From DSSM01 sp964484125 (GTDB lineage: Bacteria; Bacteroidota; Ignavibacteria; Tepidaquicellales; Tepidaquicellaceae): a DNA stretch of 64,000 bases. Location of the stretch: NCBI GenBank assembly GCA_964484125.1, contig CAZAEK010000004.1:62001-126000 (forward strand). The letters are read 5' to 3'. Positions 9,704-18,054 of this stretch are shown here, piece after piece. The position numbers and the translations under genes are program-made. Each line of letters opens with the position of its first letter. The stretch's first letter is position 1. The notes under the pieces were generated by a model. It searched no databases. It saw nothing but the letters and a program-made list of their open reading frames with translations, and was not told the DNA's origin.

Positions 9704-11175
9704 TGAGAAAATTTATAATAGTTATATTTTTATTATATCCGATTTTTTTTAATTCGTGTGCTAATCAGTTACCACCAAGCGGCGGAGAAGATGACATTAT
9801 ACCACCTACTGTTGAAAGAATTAAACCTTTACCAAATACAGTTAATTTTCCCGGTAATAAGATCGAAATTGAATTCGATGAATATGTTGACAGACGTTCA
9901 CTAAGGGAATCTCTCTTTATATCTCCAAAACCAAAAGGAGAGCTGGAATATAATTGGAGTGGAAAATCTGTTGAGATTGTTTTTGATGAAGGGCTTGAAA
10001 AAAACAGAACTTATGTATTCACTATAGGAACCGGATTAAAAGATTTGAGAGGCGGGAATGCTATCACGCAACCGATATCATTTGCAATTTCTACGGGAGC
10101 TACAATTGACAATGGAAAAATAAGGGGTGCAGTATATGATTTTTCAGTATCGGAAACTTCGTCTGATAAATATAAAAATTTAATAATCTGTGCTTATTTA
10201 AAGAATAAAGAAATTAATCCGGAGAAGGATTTGCCTGATTTCGTTACACAGGTAAATCAGGAAGGCACATATTCATTTAGTAATTTGCCCGAAGGTGAAT
10301 TCAGATTATTCGCCATAAACGATAATGACAAAAATTTTTTATTTGATAAAAATTTTGACGATATTTCAATACCTTCAGGTGATATTTTAATAAAAGATTC
10401 ATTGTTTATAAATGATGTAAATTTTCTTATGAGTTTTTCGCAGAATTATTTTGTCCAAAACTTTTACAGTTTTATCTCTAAAGATGGTGTTCCCTTAGGC
10501 GGTGTTTTTTCTCAATTCCAATCTCTTAAAAGTCAGCTCACAAAGGATTCCTCAGGGTTGTTGTATTCTTCTTTAAAAAATTATGAGCAGGATTTTCCTC
10601 CGGAACTCACATCTTTTTTTTATTTTCCATCAAACGATTTATCAAAAATATATATAACAGAAAATATTAAATATTCAGATACGGTTTCCAAAAAAGATTA
10701 TCCATTATCATATAAATGGTTAAATGATTCAATTTTAGAAATCAGAGCCAGGCAGTTAGCTAATCCCGGGAGTATTGTAAAAGTAAAAATTGATTTCAGA
10801 ACAGAAGGTAAGCAGGTTAATTCGACATTTATTCTTACTATCAGCGAACAGCGAAAAATGGGTAAAATAGAAATAAGGAATCAGTATGATTCTTTGAATC
10901 TTATATGTGTTATTCTGAACAAAAATAATATTTATCATTATAATGTGGAGAATTTGAGAGGTATTGCAAATTATACTTTTGATAATCTTCCCCAGAGCGA
11001 ATATAGAATTTTTTCATTTGAGGATAAAAATTCAAATGAAATTTTTGACAGGGGAAGCTATTATCCATTCATACCGTCTGAAAGATTTTATCTTAGTGAA
11101 AAACCAATTAACACGAAAGGTGGATGGAGCGGAGAGGTTTATATCAGGCTGAGTGCGGTTTTATTAGGTCAGTAA
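9703..11175 (+). CDS. Ig-like (Big_5/SbsA-type) domain lipoprotein
   Basis: 490 aa. A lipoprotein signal peptide ends in NSCANQ, so a lipidated Cys near residue 19 is expected. The sequence just after it, QLPPSGGEDDIIPP, is a recurrent start of Bacteroidota cell-surface lipoproteins carrying a Big_5 Ig-like domain. That domain follows at about residues 35-130 (EIEFDEYVD, NRTYVFTIGTGLKD). The remainder contains two further beta-rich stretches with SNLPEGEFRLFAINDND and DNLPQSEYRIFSFEDKNSN, a repeated Leu-Pro plus D-x-N motif typical of carboxypeptidase-regulatory-like folds. The ATG overlaps the kinase stop codon (TAATG), implying translational coupling. Its 3' end overlaps holB by 32 bases in opposite orientation. 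Function unknown. Confidence 0.75.
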   Translation: MRKFIIVIFLLYPIFFNSCANQLPPSGGEDDIIPPTVERIKPLPNTVNFPGNKIEIEFDEYVDRRSLRESLFISPKPKGELEYNWSGKSVEIVFDEGLEKNRTYVFTIGTGLKDLRGGNAITQPISFAISTGATIDNGKIRGAVYDFSVSETSSDKYKNLIICAYLKNKEINPEKDLPDFVTQVNQEGTYSFSNLPEGEFRLFAINDNDKNFLFDKNFDDISIPSGDILIKDSLFINDVNFLMSFSQNYFVQNFYSFISKDGVPLGGVFSQFQSLKSQLTKDSSGLLYSSLKNYEQDFPPELTSFFYFPSNDLSKIYITENIKYSDTVSKKDYPLSYKWLNDSILEIRARQLANPGSIVKVKIDFRTEGKQVNSTFILTISEQRKMGKIEIRNQYDSLNLICVILNKNNIYHYNVENLRGIANYTFDNLPQSEYRIFSFEDKNSNEIFDRGSYYPFIPSERFYLSEKPINTKGGWSGEVYIRLSAVLLGQ

Positions 11176-12271
11176 TTTCGAATACTTTTTTGAATAATAA
11201 AAGTTCAGTTGATTGATTCCCGTCAATTTCTTTTATTAAATCTTCGGATGAAGTGATAATTTTATATGAATCAAATTTAAAAGCTTTACAAAATTTCCCT
11301 ATATTTTCAATCTTATCTTTATTAATTATTTTTTCTTCAAGTCCGTTTTCAAAGTAAAAAGCGTCTCTTAACCAGATATTTAATATTTTAAGAGCTTGTT
11401 TAACTTTTTCTTTATCTTTAACTCCTGTGATTTTCCTCAGCTCTGACGTAATCATCATTTTTTTACCGGAAACAACCGCTCTGAGCAAGTCAATAACGTT
11501 TTCTCTGAGACTGAGGTAATCTTCCTTTAAGATTTCATCACATTTTGAAATACTGCCTTCTGAAAGTCCGGCATAAAATAACGCTTCACTTTCGGAATAG
11601 TTACTGACTTTAAGAATATAATTTTTAATATCATTTAAGGATAAAGAATCGAATTTAATTTTCTGACACCTGCCAAAAATTGTAGGTAAGAGGAAATTAA
11701 TTCTTGAGGTAGTGAGGATTATTAAAGAATTCCCGGGAGGTTCTTCAAGAATTTTCAATAGTGCATTTGAACTTTGGATATTCATTTTATCGGCATCAGA
11801 GATAATAAAAATCTTTTTCTTATCTTTTGTATTTGTAAGCGAAATATCTCTCTTAATTTGCCTTATACTGCTGATTCTTATATTGTTAGCATTGGGTAAA
11901 TTAATTTTATGATAATTATTTTCAGATTTTTCCTTTAATTCACTTAAGTAAATTTTATAATCATCTTCTTTCAGATTTTTTATCGGGTCGTCGTCCGAAT
12001 CCGATTCATTTTTCCCGGCAGGTAATGCAGTTATAAATTTAAAATCAACGGAAGAAAGAGATGTTATTTGTCTGCAAGACGGGCATATATCGCATGCGCC
12101 ATTATTAATTGGATTATCACAATTTACATACTTTGCGAATTCTATTGCAACAGCATCTTTGCCGACGCCTTCAATGCCATAGAAAATATATGCATGAGAA
12201 ATTTTTCCACTATTGCGGATGTTGATTAATTTATGAATAACATTATTTTGCCCGATTATTCTATCCCACAT
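11144..12271 (-). CDS. holB: DNA polymerase III delta' subunit (clamp-loader ATPase)
   Basis: 375 aa. The N-terminal AAA+ domain has Walker A GIEGVGKD (residues 32-39), four zinc-ligand cysteines (Cys51, Cys60, Cys63, Cys66) and the characteristic SSNALLKILEEPP segment near the sensor-1 region. This matches HolB/DnaX-type clamp-loader subunits that open and load the sliding clamp. The C-terminal collar is divergent, as usual for delta'. The absence of a long C-terminal tau region argues against dnaX. One base separates it from the upstream Omp85 gene (12273-14321). It overlaps the lipoprotein gene at the 3' end. Confidence 0.85.
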   Translation of the reverse strand: MWDRIIGQNNVIHKLINIRNSGKISHAYIFYGIEGVGKDAVAIEFAKYVNCDNPINNGACDICPSCRQITSLSSVDFKFITALPAGKNESDSDDDPIKNLKEDDYKIYLSELKEKSENNYHKINLPNANNIRISSIRQIKRDISLTNTKDKKKIFIISDADKMNIQSSNALLKILEEPPGNSLIILTTSRINFLLPTIFGRCQKIKFDSLSLNDIKNYILKVSNYSESEALFYAGLSEGSISKCDEILKEDYLSLRENVIDLLRAVVSGKKMMITSELRKITGVKDKEKVKQALKILNIWLRDAFYFENGLEEKIINKDKIENIGKFCKAFKFDSYKIITSSEDLIKEIDGNQSTELLLFKKVFEITDLIKPHSA

Positions 12272-12272
12272 T

Positions 12273-14321
12273 TCAGAAAGTATTCCCTATCCCAAATTGG
12301 AAAGCAATTTTATTACTAAATATAGTACTCAGGTCGTTTTGAAAAAGCCAATGTTTTGTCCCGTTTTGCTCTGCCTCGAAATCGTATAGTCTGAAACCAA
12401 TATCAAACCTGAAAGGTCCGACCATTGTGTAATATCTTATACCAAATCCAACTGCTAAATTTATCTGATACGGGCTGAAATCACCAATTTCTTTCCATAA
12501 ATTCCCGTAGTCAAAGAAAGTAACAAAACCTAAATCTTTTAAAAGTCCTTTAGAATCGTAAAAAGGTTTTATTCTGTGTTCGATATTTCCTTCTATAAGA
12601 AAATTCCCTCCATTTTCTCTTTCAGGGAAAGTACCAAGTTTTTTGACTTGCCATCCTCTGACACTAGTACTTCCGCCACCAATAAATCTGGAATCAATAG
12701 GAATTATGTTAATATCTACTTCCTGTCCTGTTTCTACAATTTTTAGTTTATTACTTGCTGTTTCGAATAATACTCCAATAAGAAATTTAGATGCAAGTAC
12801 AGAAGATTGCCCTGTGCCCGTTAAATCAAAATAAAATTTATTGATGTGAGAGAATTTCAGATAACTGAAAGTTGAAACACTAAAAATATTCTGGATTGCT
12901 TTTCCAAGTAATCCGCTTTCTTCAAAAAGAAAGGATTGGAAATTTCCTCTGGAAGGGAAAGAAAAACTATTAGAGCTATTATGAATAAGAGTCCATGCTA
13001 ACGTAGAATTGAACAGATTAATAGTAATCGTAGGTATAACAACTGTTTCATTTGTGTTAGGGTTTTCTATAACTCCTCCGAATGAGAAACGTTCGTTTGA
13101 TAATCTCCATTCAAGTGAAGTGCTGTTAAGATATGTAAACTTTGGGAGCTCAAGTTCTAACTTGATTGAATTTTTTAACACGCTTATGTTGAAAATACTT
13201 TCAGAGATTATAGAATAAGTTAATTTCCAGGTTCCAAGCAGTTTTTGATAATTAAATAAGAATGGTTGGTCCATCTGAGCTGATATTTCTGCAATATTAT
13301 AATCTTTTGAACTATATAGTAATTGTGCTTTGGTGGTTAATGTTCTTGCCCCACCTAAGAAATATCTGTCAGAAAAAGATAGCCCTGCGCCTGCATAAAA
13401 CCTGTTACTGATATCATAGGCAACAATTTCTGGTTCAAGCTCATATTTATTCCTAACCGAGGCAATAACTTTCAGATTTATCTTTTTATAAACAGAATCA
13501 ACGTTTTCATATACTATTCTTGCATTTTCAAGAATATTAAGTTTTGTTAGATTGTTTTCACTTTCAATAAGGGTTCTTTTGCTGAAAATATCTCCTTCTT
13601 TATAATCCAGAGCGTATTTAATTTCATAAACATTCAAACCGTATTTGTCGTTTTTAATCTCAATACCTGTTTTGCCGTAATAATAAAAATCGCCGGTTGA
13701 AAAATTAAGAACAAGATTGACTAAATTAGGAGAATTTGGATCAGTTTTGTGAACTTTCAGAACTTCGGGCTCATCTGAAATTGCAAAAGCAAAACCATTA
13801 TTATTTAGAACATCAACAACTCTGATAATCTCATCATTAAGCGATTTTTTGGAATATATATTGCCTTGTATGAGATTAATTTTAGTATCATCAAAAACTT
13901 TAGCTGAAACTTCATTAGGAATTATATCCAGTCCTTTATATTTAATTTTGTTAATAAAGTAGGGATTATTCTCGGTGATTTTAAAAATTATTTCAATTTT
14001 TTTTTCTTCTGAATTAATTAACAGTGAAGTATCAATTTCTGCATCGAAGAAACCGTTATCAAAATAGAACTTATCAATTCTTCTTAAATCGAGGTCAAAT
14101 TCCTGAAAAGAAAATCTGGGAGTTCTTCCGGTTTGGATAATGCCAAGAATGTCATTTTCTTTAAAATAACTGTCTTCCGGTAATATTACCTCAATGTTAT
14201 TTATTTTAAATCCATCCCCTGTAATTTCATCTTCTTTATCCTGTGATAATAAATAAGATGGAAATAAATAAAACAGAAAAAGGGAAAAAAAGAAAAGAAA
14301 AAATTTAGTTCTAATAAGCAA
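12273..14321 (-). CDS. Omp85-family outer-membrane protein (BamA/TamA type)
   Basis: 682 aa. A signal peptide (cleavage near LSQDK) precedes about three POTRA-like repeats (residues ~35-330) and a C-terminal 16-strand barrel (~340-682). The barrel contains GGGSTSVRGW near residue 550, the loop-6 VRG(F/Y/W) motif that is the hallmark of Omp85 proteins, and ends in an aromatic (…GIGNTF). Family members insert or translocate proteins across the outer membrane. With three rather than five POTRA domains, TamA-like or a lineage-specific assembly factor is more likely than the essential BamA. It is followed after one base by holB and preceded by the DUF2795 gene on the same strand. Confidence 0.82.
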   Translation of the reverse strand: MLIRTKFFLFFFSLFLFYLFPSYLLSQDKEDEITGDGFKINNIEVILPEDSYFKENDILGIIQTGRTPRFSFQEFDLDLRRIDKFYFDNGFFDAEIDTSLLINSEEKKIEIIFKITENNPYFINKIKYKGLDIIPNEVSAKVFDDTKINLIQGNIYSKKSLNDEIIRVVDVLNNNGFAFAISDEPEVLKVHKTDPNSPNLVNLVLNFSTGDFYYYGKTGIEIKNDKYGLNVYEIKYALDYKEGDIFSKRTLIESENNLTKLNILENARIVYENVDSVYKKINLKVIASVRNKYELEPEIVAYDISNRFYAGAGLSFSDRYFLGGARTLTTKAQLLYSSKDYNIAEISAQMDQPFLFNYQKLLGTWKLTYSIISESIFNISVLKNSIKLELELPKFTYLNSTSLEWRLSNERFSFGGVIENPNTNETVVIPTITINLFNSTLAWTLIHNSSNSFSFPSRGNFQSFLFEESGLLGKAIQNIFSVSTFSYLKFSHINKFYFDLTGTGQSSVLASKFLIGVLFETASNKLKIVETGQEVDINIIPIDSRFIGGGSTSVRGWQVKKLGTFPERENGGNFLIEGNIEHRIKPFYDSKGLLKDLGFVTFFDYGNLWKEIGDFSPYQINLAVGFGIRYYTMVGPFRFDIGFRLYDFEAEQNGTKHWLFQNDLSTIFSNKIAFQFGIGNTF

Positions 14322-14346
14322 TTATTTAAATAAAAAAATTAAAAAT

Positions 14347-14377
14347 AAAACCTACCTCCATAAGGAGGATAGGTTTT
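14347..14377 (-). terminator. Hairpin terminator after the DUF2795 gene
   Basis: Read on the minus strand, a stem formed by AAAACCTATCCTCC and GGAGGTAGGTTTT (one bulge) encloses a TTAT loop and is followed by a T-rich tract. It lies between the end of the DUF2795 gene and the Omp85 gene, so it would end the short transcript. Confidence 0.7.
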
Positions 14378-14395
14378 AAGTCCCGAAAAAATAAC

Positions 14396-14623
14396 TTAAA
14401 AGTCTTTGTTTTCTTCATCATAGAAGAAGTCTTCATCTGTAGGATAATCAGTCCAGATTTCTTCAATAGTTTCATATGGCTCATCAGTGTCATCGAGTTC
14501 AAGAAGATTATCAATAACTTCTTGCGGAGCACCAGTCCTTGTAGCATAATCGAGCAACTCGGCACGATTAGCAGGCCATGGCGCGTCATCCAGATAAGAA
14601 GCTAATTCTAATGTCCATACCAT
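14396..14623 (-). CDS. DUF2795 family protein
   Basis: 75-aa acidic cytosolic protein beginning MVWTLELASYLDDAPWPA and ending in a run of Asp/Glu. This is a small, strongly conserved Bacteroidota/Ignavibacteria family annotated as DUF2795. The conserved elements are WPANRAELLDYATRTGAP and EEIWTDYPTDEDF. No function is established. A strong Shine-Dalgarno sequence, GGAGGT at 14634-14639 on the minus strand, lies 10 bases before the ATG, which is unusual in this window and suggests high expression. A competing frame over the same bases lacks these features and is noise. A terminator follows the gene. Confidence 0.85.
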   Translation of the reverse strand: MVWTLELASYLDDAPWPANRAELLDYATRTGAPQEVIDNLLELDDTDEPYETIEEIWTDYPTDEDFFYDEENKDF

Positions 14624-14669
14624 ATATATATTGACCTCCGTATTTTATTTTTGTACTTTTTTAGTTGTG

Positions 14670-14677
14670 CAAATATA
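14670..14677 (-). promoter_or_regulatory. Possible Bacteroidota-type -7 element (TATATTTG)
   Basis: On the minus strand the octamer TATATTTG fits the TAnnTTTG -7 consensus of Bacteroidota housekeeping promoters and lies about 47 bases upstream of the DUF2795 ATG. No -33 TTTG partner at the expected spacing was found, so support is weak. Confidence 0.25.
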
Positions 14678-14715
14678 ATTTTTTTTACTCAATCTTGATA
14701 GAAATAAATTTGTAT

Positions 14716-15762
14716 CTATTCAAAATCGTGTTCAAAATATTCTATAGATCTATCGAAGAGAGTTTCGGTATCAAACCCTTTTTTTGTATTGCTTTTTTCT
14801 TTAATTTTATTCTGTAACCTTTTCTGAAAAACTTTGGCAGCATCATATCCATAATGTTTACAAAGATAATTAAGCGCAATCACTTCTGCAATGACAGTAA
14901 TATTTTTACCGGGGAAAATAGGCAGATTCAACAATTCAATTTCAACTCCGAGTAAACTAATCGTTTTGCTATCAAGTCCTGTTCTGTCATAAGATTTTTT
15001 TGAATCCCAGTATTCCAACTCAACTATAACTTCAACTCTTTTCTGGTAACGAACAGATCTTATGCCAAAAATACTTCTAACGTCAATAATTCCAATTCCC
15101 CTTATTTCCATAAAATGTTTTGAGAGGGAAGTGCTTGCACCAATAAGTATATTTTCTCCTTTTTTCATAACTACAACAAGGTCATCTGCAACTAATCTGT
15201 GTCCTCTTTCAATCAAATCAAGGGCTATCTCACTCTTGCCAATTCCCGAGTTTCCTGTGAAAAGCAATCCGACTCCATATACATCAACAAATGAACCATG
15301 AATCGGGGTTTGCGGGGAAAACTGGTCATCGAGGAAATCGCTTATAAAATAAGAAATACGTGTAGTAGGATATGGAGTCTGAAATATTGAAACATTATTG
15401 GCTTCAGCAATTTCAACAAATTCAGAGGGAAGCACGTTATTATTTGTTACAATGATACAAGGAACTTTAAATTTAAAATACTTTTTGGCAGCTTTTATTC
15501 TTTTTTCCTTAGTAAGCTGATTAAGGTATCTGATTTCAGTATTCCCGAATATCTGAACTCTGTTAAAGGAGAAAAGTTCCACATAACCAGCGAGGGCGAG
15601 CCCCGGGCGATTTACATCTTTGTCCGAGATTTTAATATCCGGATCAATATCATTAGAAGTAATCTTAGTTAATTTGAATCTATCTTTGCATTCATTAAAA
15701 AAGAAAACGAGACTTATAGATTCTTTCCTAAGTTCCTTTATGTTTTTAAACCTATTTGCCAA
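14716..15762 (-). CDS. hprK: HPr kinase/phosphorylase
   Basis: 348 aa. The N-terminal DRTGG-like domain (about 1-130) precedes the kinase domain with conserved His155 (PIHGSFVD) and Walker A GNSGIGKS (170-177) followed by EIALDLIERGHRLVADD, which is diagnostic of HprK. The late signature EIRGIGIIDVRSIFG is also present. The enzyme phosphorylates or dephosphorylates Ser46 of HPr. No PTS gene is visible here, and in Bacteroidota/Ignavibacteria hprK often occurs without sugar-transporting PTS, suggesting a purely regulatory role. It lies 6 bases after hpf, in one transcription unit. Confidence 0.93.
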   Translation of the reverse strand: MANRFKNIKELRKESISLVFFFNECKDRFKLTKITSNDIDPDIKISDKDVNRPGLALAGYVELFSFNRVQIFGNTEIRYLNQLTKEKRIKAAKKYFKFKVPCIIVTNNNVLPSEFVEIAEANNVSIFQTPYPTTRISYFISDFLDDQFSPQTPIHGSFVDVYGVGLLFTGNSGIGKSEIALDLIERGHRLVADDLVVVMKKGENILIGASTSLSKHFMEIRGIGIIDVRSIFGIRSVRYQKRVEVIVELEYWDSKKSYDRTGLDSKTISLLGVEIELLNLPIFPGKNITVIAEVIALNYLCKHYGYDAAKVFQKRLQNKIKEKSNTKKGFDTETLFDRSIEYFEHDFE

Positions 15763-15768
15763 ATTATT

Positions 15769-16131
15769 TTATAATTCCTCTGTGATTTCTTCGTTTTTAG
15801 ATTTGATAATATTTTTCTTTTGTGCTTTAATATGTTTTTTGCTTTTTATTTTATCTTTGTGTTTATAAAGCTGCGTTTCTATTTTATTAATTGCCATATC
15901 AACTGCTTTTGAAAAATCATCTGCTCCTTCTTTTGCTGTAATCACTTTATCTTTCAACTTTACAATGATTTCACAGTATTTCACCTCAACCGGAGGTTTA
16001 TCATAAGATAGCACAACATCAGAGAATAAAATATTTTCCTGATACTTTTCAAGCGATGAAAACTGCTCTTTAATGTAATTTAGAAGGGTTTCTTTTGCTT
16101 TAAAATGTCTGGAAGTGATGTTTAATTTCAT
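15769..16131 (-). CDS. hpf: Ribosome hibernation promoting factor (short HPF/RaiA)
   Basis: 120 aa. The start MKLNITSRHFKAKETLLNYI and the central strand KYCEIIVKLKDKVITAKEGADDFSKAVDMAINKIETQL match HPF/YfiA proteins, which bind the 30S decoding region in stationary phase. It is the short form: the C-terminal dimerisation domain of long HPF is missing and is replaced by a Lys-rich tail. Co-location with hprK (6-base gap) resembles the hpf-hprK pairing seen in many genomes. The upstream 180 bases carry no other gene. Confidence 0.88.
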   Translation of the reverse strand: MKLNITSRHFKAKETLLNYIKEQFSSLEKYQENILFSDVVLSYDKPPVEVKYCEIIVKLKDKVITAKEGADDFSKAVDMAINKIETQLYKHKDKIKSKKHIKAQKKNIIKSKNEEITEEL

Positions 16132-16317
16132 AATGATACCCTTTAATTTAATTTTAAAAAACTTAGTTAAGTTTACATTTTTGTCAAAGAACTTTAACCA
16201 GAGGGAATATGCTAAAGAACTTTAAAAAAGTCAACTTAAAAAACAAGCAATATTCATTGAAATTTTATAAATAATTGGTTAATCTTACTAATTACATAAA
16301 TTTTTAATTAAATTCTC

Positions 16318-16839
16318 CTGGAAATTAAAATCAAAAAAATTTCATTTTTAGTTTATTTAGCTTTTGTTTTTTTTACTTTTGCGTGGAATGTTTTAATAAT
16401 ACTTGCTCCTTATCTCGCAAGTTTAGGCGGGGAGTGGTCAGAGATTTCAGGTTTACTTTATAAATTTTTTTCTCCTTATTGCCATCAGGAAGATAGCAGA
16501 TCTTTTCACATATTCGGAGAAAAATTTGGGGTATGCTCAAGATGTACCTTCATTTACACAGGCTTTTTCTCAGGGACAGTAATTTTCCCATTTCTCAGGG
16601 GTTTCAATAAAAAGGAGCTTCCTTCTCTATGGTTACTATTGGTACCGTCTTTCATTCTTTTTGCAGATTTTCTTTTGGATGCTTTAAATATTCTAAAGAA
16701 CTCTTTTTTAACAAGGTCTATAACTGGGTTTTTAGTCGGGGCAGTTTTACCATTTTATATAATACCCGGGACAATTATTTTCACTGAAGAATTATATTCA
16801 TATTTTAAAAATTACAAAAATGCAGGAAAGTCCAAATAG
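16318..16839 (+). CDS. DUF2085 membrane protein with unresolved, non-standard start codon
   Basis: The frame is open from 16312 (in-frame TAA at 16309-16311) to TAG at 16837. It encodes a multi-pass membrane protein with the DUF2085 signature: YCHQEDSRSFHIFGEKFGVCSRCTFIYTG, i.e. CHQ, RSFHI.G and C-x2-C, which probably bind a metal. Between the upstream stop and this signature there is no ATG, GTG or TTG; the first TTG is at 16639, inside the protein. Candidates are CTG at 16318, ATT at 16324 or ATC at 16330, the last with GGA 7 bases upstream and giving the signal-like start I/M-KKISFLVY. I list CTG provisionally. Function unknown; it overlaps the next membrane-protein gene by 20 bases. Confidence 0.72.
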   Translation: MEIKIKKISFLVYLAFVFFTFAWNVLIILAPYLASLGGEWSEISGLLYKFFSPYCHQEDSRSFHIFGEKFGVCSRCTFIYTGFFSGTVIFPFLRGFNKKELPSLWLLLVPSFILFADFLLDALNILKNSFLTRSITGFLVGAVLPFYIIPGTIIFTEELYSYFKNYKNAGKSK

Positions 16840-17323
16840 ATTAAAGGCAGTTTTGCTCGGTACGTTTATAATAACATTTATATCAACAATGCCTTTTTTA
16901 AATATAGTAAATATTTTCTTTTGCGGCGGAGTTATATTCGGAGGGTATATGGCATCGTTGAATTATTCCAAACAATGTGTTACAGCAGGAATTGAAATTT
17001 CTTATAAAGACTCTGCATTGATTGGAATTCTAAGCGGTTTGCTATCAGCGATAATTGTTTCGGTCTTAAATTTACTTGTTACTATTATTTCAGGAATAAA
17101 CCCTGTAACAGAGGCGCAGGAATTAATGAATTCACTTTTTAAAGATATGCCGCCTGAAGTCCAGACAGAGATGAATAAAATATCTGAGGAATATACAAAA
17201 TATGGATTTTCACGCTTAATAGCTTTATTTACATTGATTACAAATTTAATAACGTTCCCGATATTTTCCGGAATCGGAGGAATATTATCACATGCTATAG
17301 CAAGTAAAAGCAGAACAAAATAG
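16820..17323 (+). CDS. Hypothetical membrane protein
   Basis: 167 aa with four predicted transmembrane helices (about 9-27, 30-47, 63-90 and 133-155). The loop around residues 95-130 is hydrophilic (MNSLFKDMPPEVQTEMNKI). A Gly-rich first pair of helices and the overall layout resemble small DUF4199/DUF5518-like proteins, but I cannot assign a family. It overlaps the end of the DUF2085 gene by 20 bases, so the two are probably translated together and may interact. rplU follows 73 bases later. Confidence 0.65.
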   Translation: MQESPNRLKAVLLGTFIITFISTMPFLNIVNIFFCGGVIFGGYMASLNYSKQCVTAGIEISYKDSALIGILSGLLSAIIVSVLNLLVTIISGINPVTEAQELMNSLFKDMPPEVQTEMNKISEEYTKYGFSRLIALFTLITNLITFPIFSGIGGILSHAIASKSRTK

Positions 17324-17396
17324 CATAAAAAAAGGGTTTGAAAAAATAAAATAAAACAGTTATATTTATATTTTGTGAAAAATTATTTAATAATTT

Positions 17397-17705
17397 ATGT
17401 TTGCAATAGTAGATATAAAAGGAAAACAATATAAAATTACGGAAAATCAGAAAGTTTATATTCCGAAAATAAAGGATGAGGTCGGAGCAAAAGTTTCATT
17501 TGATAAAGTACTTTTTTATACTCCCGATGAAAAGACTTTTGAAGTAGGAAGTCCTGTATTAAGTCATAAGGTAGAAGCAACAGTATTAGAGCATGTTAAA
17601 GATGAGAAGGTAATCGTATTCAAGAAAAAGAGGAGAAAAGGATATAAAGTAAAAAAAGGACACAGGCAGCAATATTCTTTAATTTCTGTTGATAAAATAG
17701 TTTGA
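17397..17705 (+). CDS. rplU: 50S ribosomal protein L21
   Basis: 102 aa. The start MFAIVDIKGKQYKI and the end KKKRRKGYKVKKGHRQQYSLISVDKI are classic L21 features. It binds 23S rRNA together with L20. rpmA follows 24 bases later, the conserved rplU-rpmA pair. Confidence 0.97.
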   Translation: MFAIVDIKGKQYKITENQKVYIPKIKDEVGAKVSFDKVLFYTPDEKTFEVGSPVLSHKVEATVLEHVKDEKVIVFKKKRRKGYKVKKGHRQQYSLISVDKIV

Positions 17706-17729
17706 AAATAAAAATAAAGGAATTATATT

Positions 17730-17984
17730 ATGGCACATAAAAAAGGATTAGGAAGCTCAAAAAACGGCAGAGATTCACAATCAAAGAGACTTGGTGTTAA
17801 AAGGTTTGGAGGCGAAACAGTCACCGCCGGCAGCATCATAGTCAGGCAAAGAGGGACAAAATATATTCCCGGTAAAAATGTAGGTCTTGGAAGGGACTTT
17901 ACAATATATTCACTGATAGACGGAAAAGTAAAATTCACAGAGAAATCAGGAAGAAAAATTGTTAATATAGAAAATTTACAATAG
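17730..17984 (+). CDS. rpmA: 50S ribosomal protein L27
   Basis: 84 aa starting directly with MAHKKGLGSSKNGRDS, so the N-terminal tail that reaches the peptidyl-transferase centre is exposed without the cleavable extension found in Firmicutes. The RQRGTKYIPGKNVGLGRDFT segment is conserved. Second gene of the rplU-rpmA operon; a hairpin terminator begins 24 bases after the stop. Confidence 0.97.
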   Translation: MAHKKGLGSSKNGRDSQSKRLGVKRFGGETVTAGSIIVRQRGTKYIPGKNVGLGRDFTIYSLIDGKVKFTEKSGRKIVNIENLQ

Positions 17985-18007
17985 AAATTGTAAAGATTTT
18001 AAAAAAA

Positions 18008-18031
18008 GCCGCTCCGGTTTTCCGAAGCGGC
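18008..18031. terminator. Bidirectional terminator between rpmA and mdh
   Basis: A 10-bp stem GCCGCTCCGG/CCGAAGCGGC (one C-A mismatch) with a TTTT loop. It has seven A on its left and six T on its right, so it can end rpmA transcripts on the plus strand and mdh transcripts on the minus strand. Confidence 0.9.
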
Positions 18032-18054
18032 TTTTTTATTTTAATAAAAAAATA

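Noticed and set aside
14326..14589. Minus-strand open frame overlapping the DUF2795 gene
   Set aside because: It lacks any conserved feature and its start lies inside the DUF2795 gene, which has the strong ribosome binding site and the recognisable protein.
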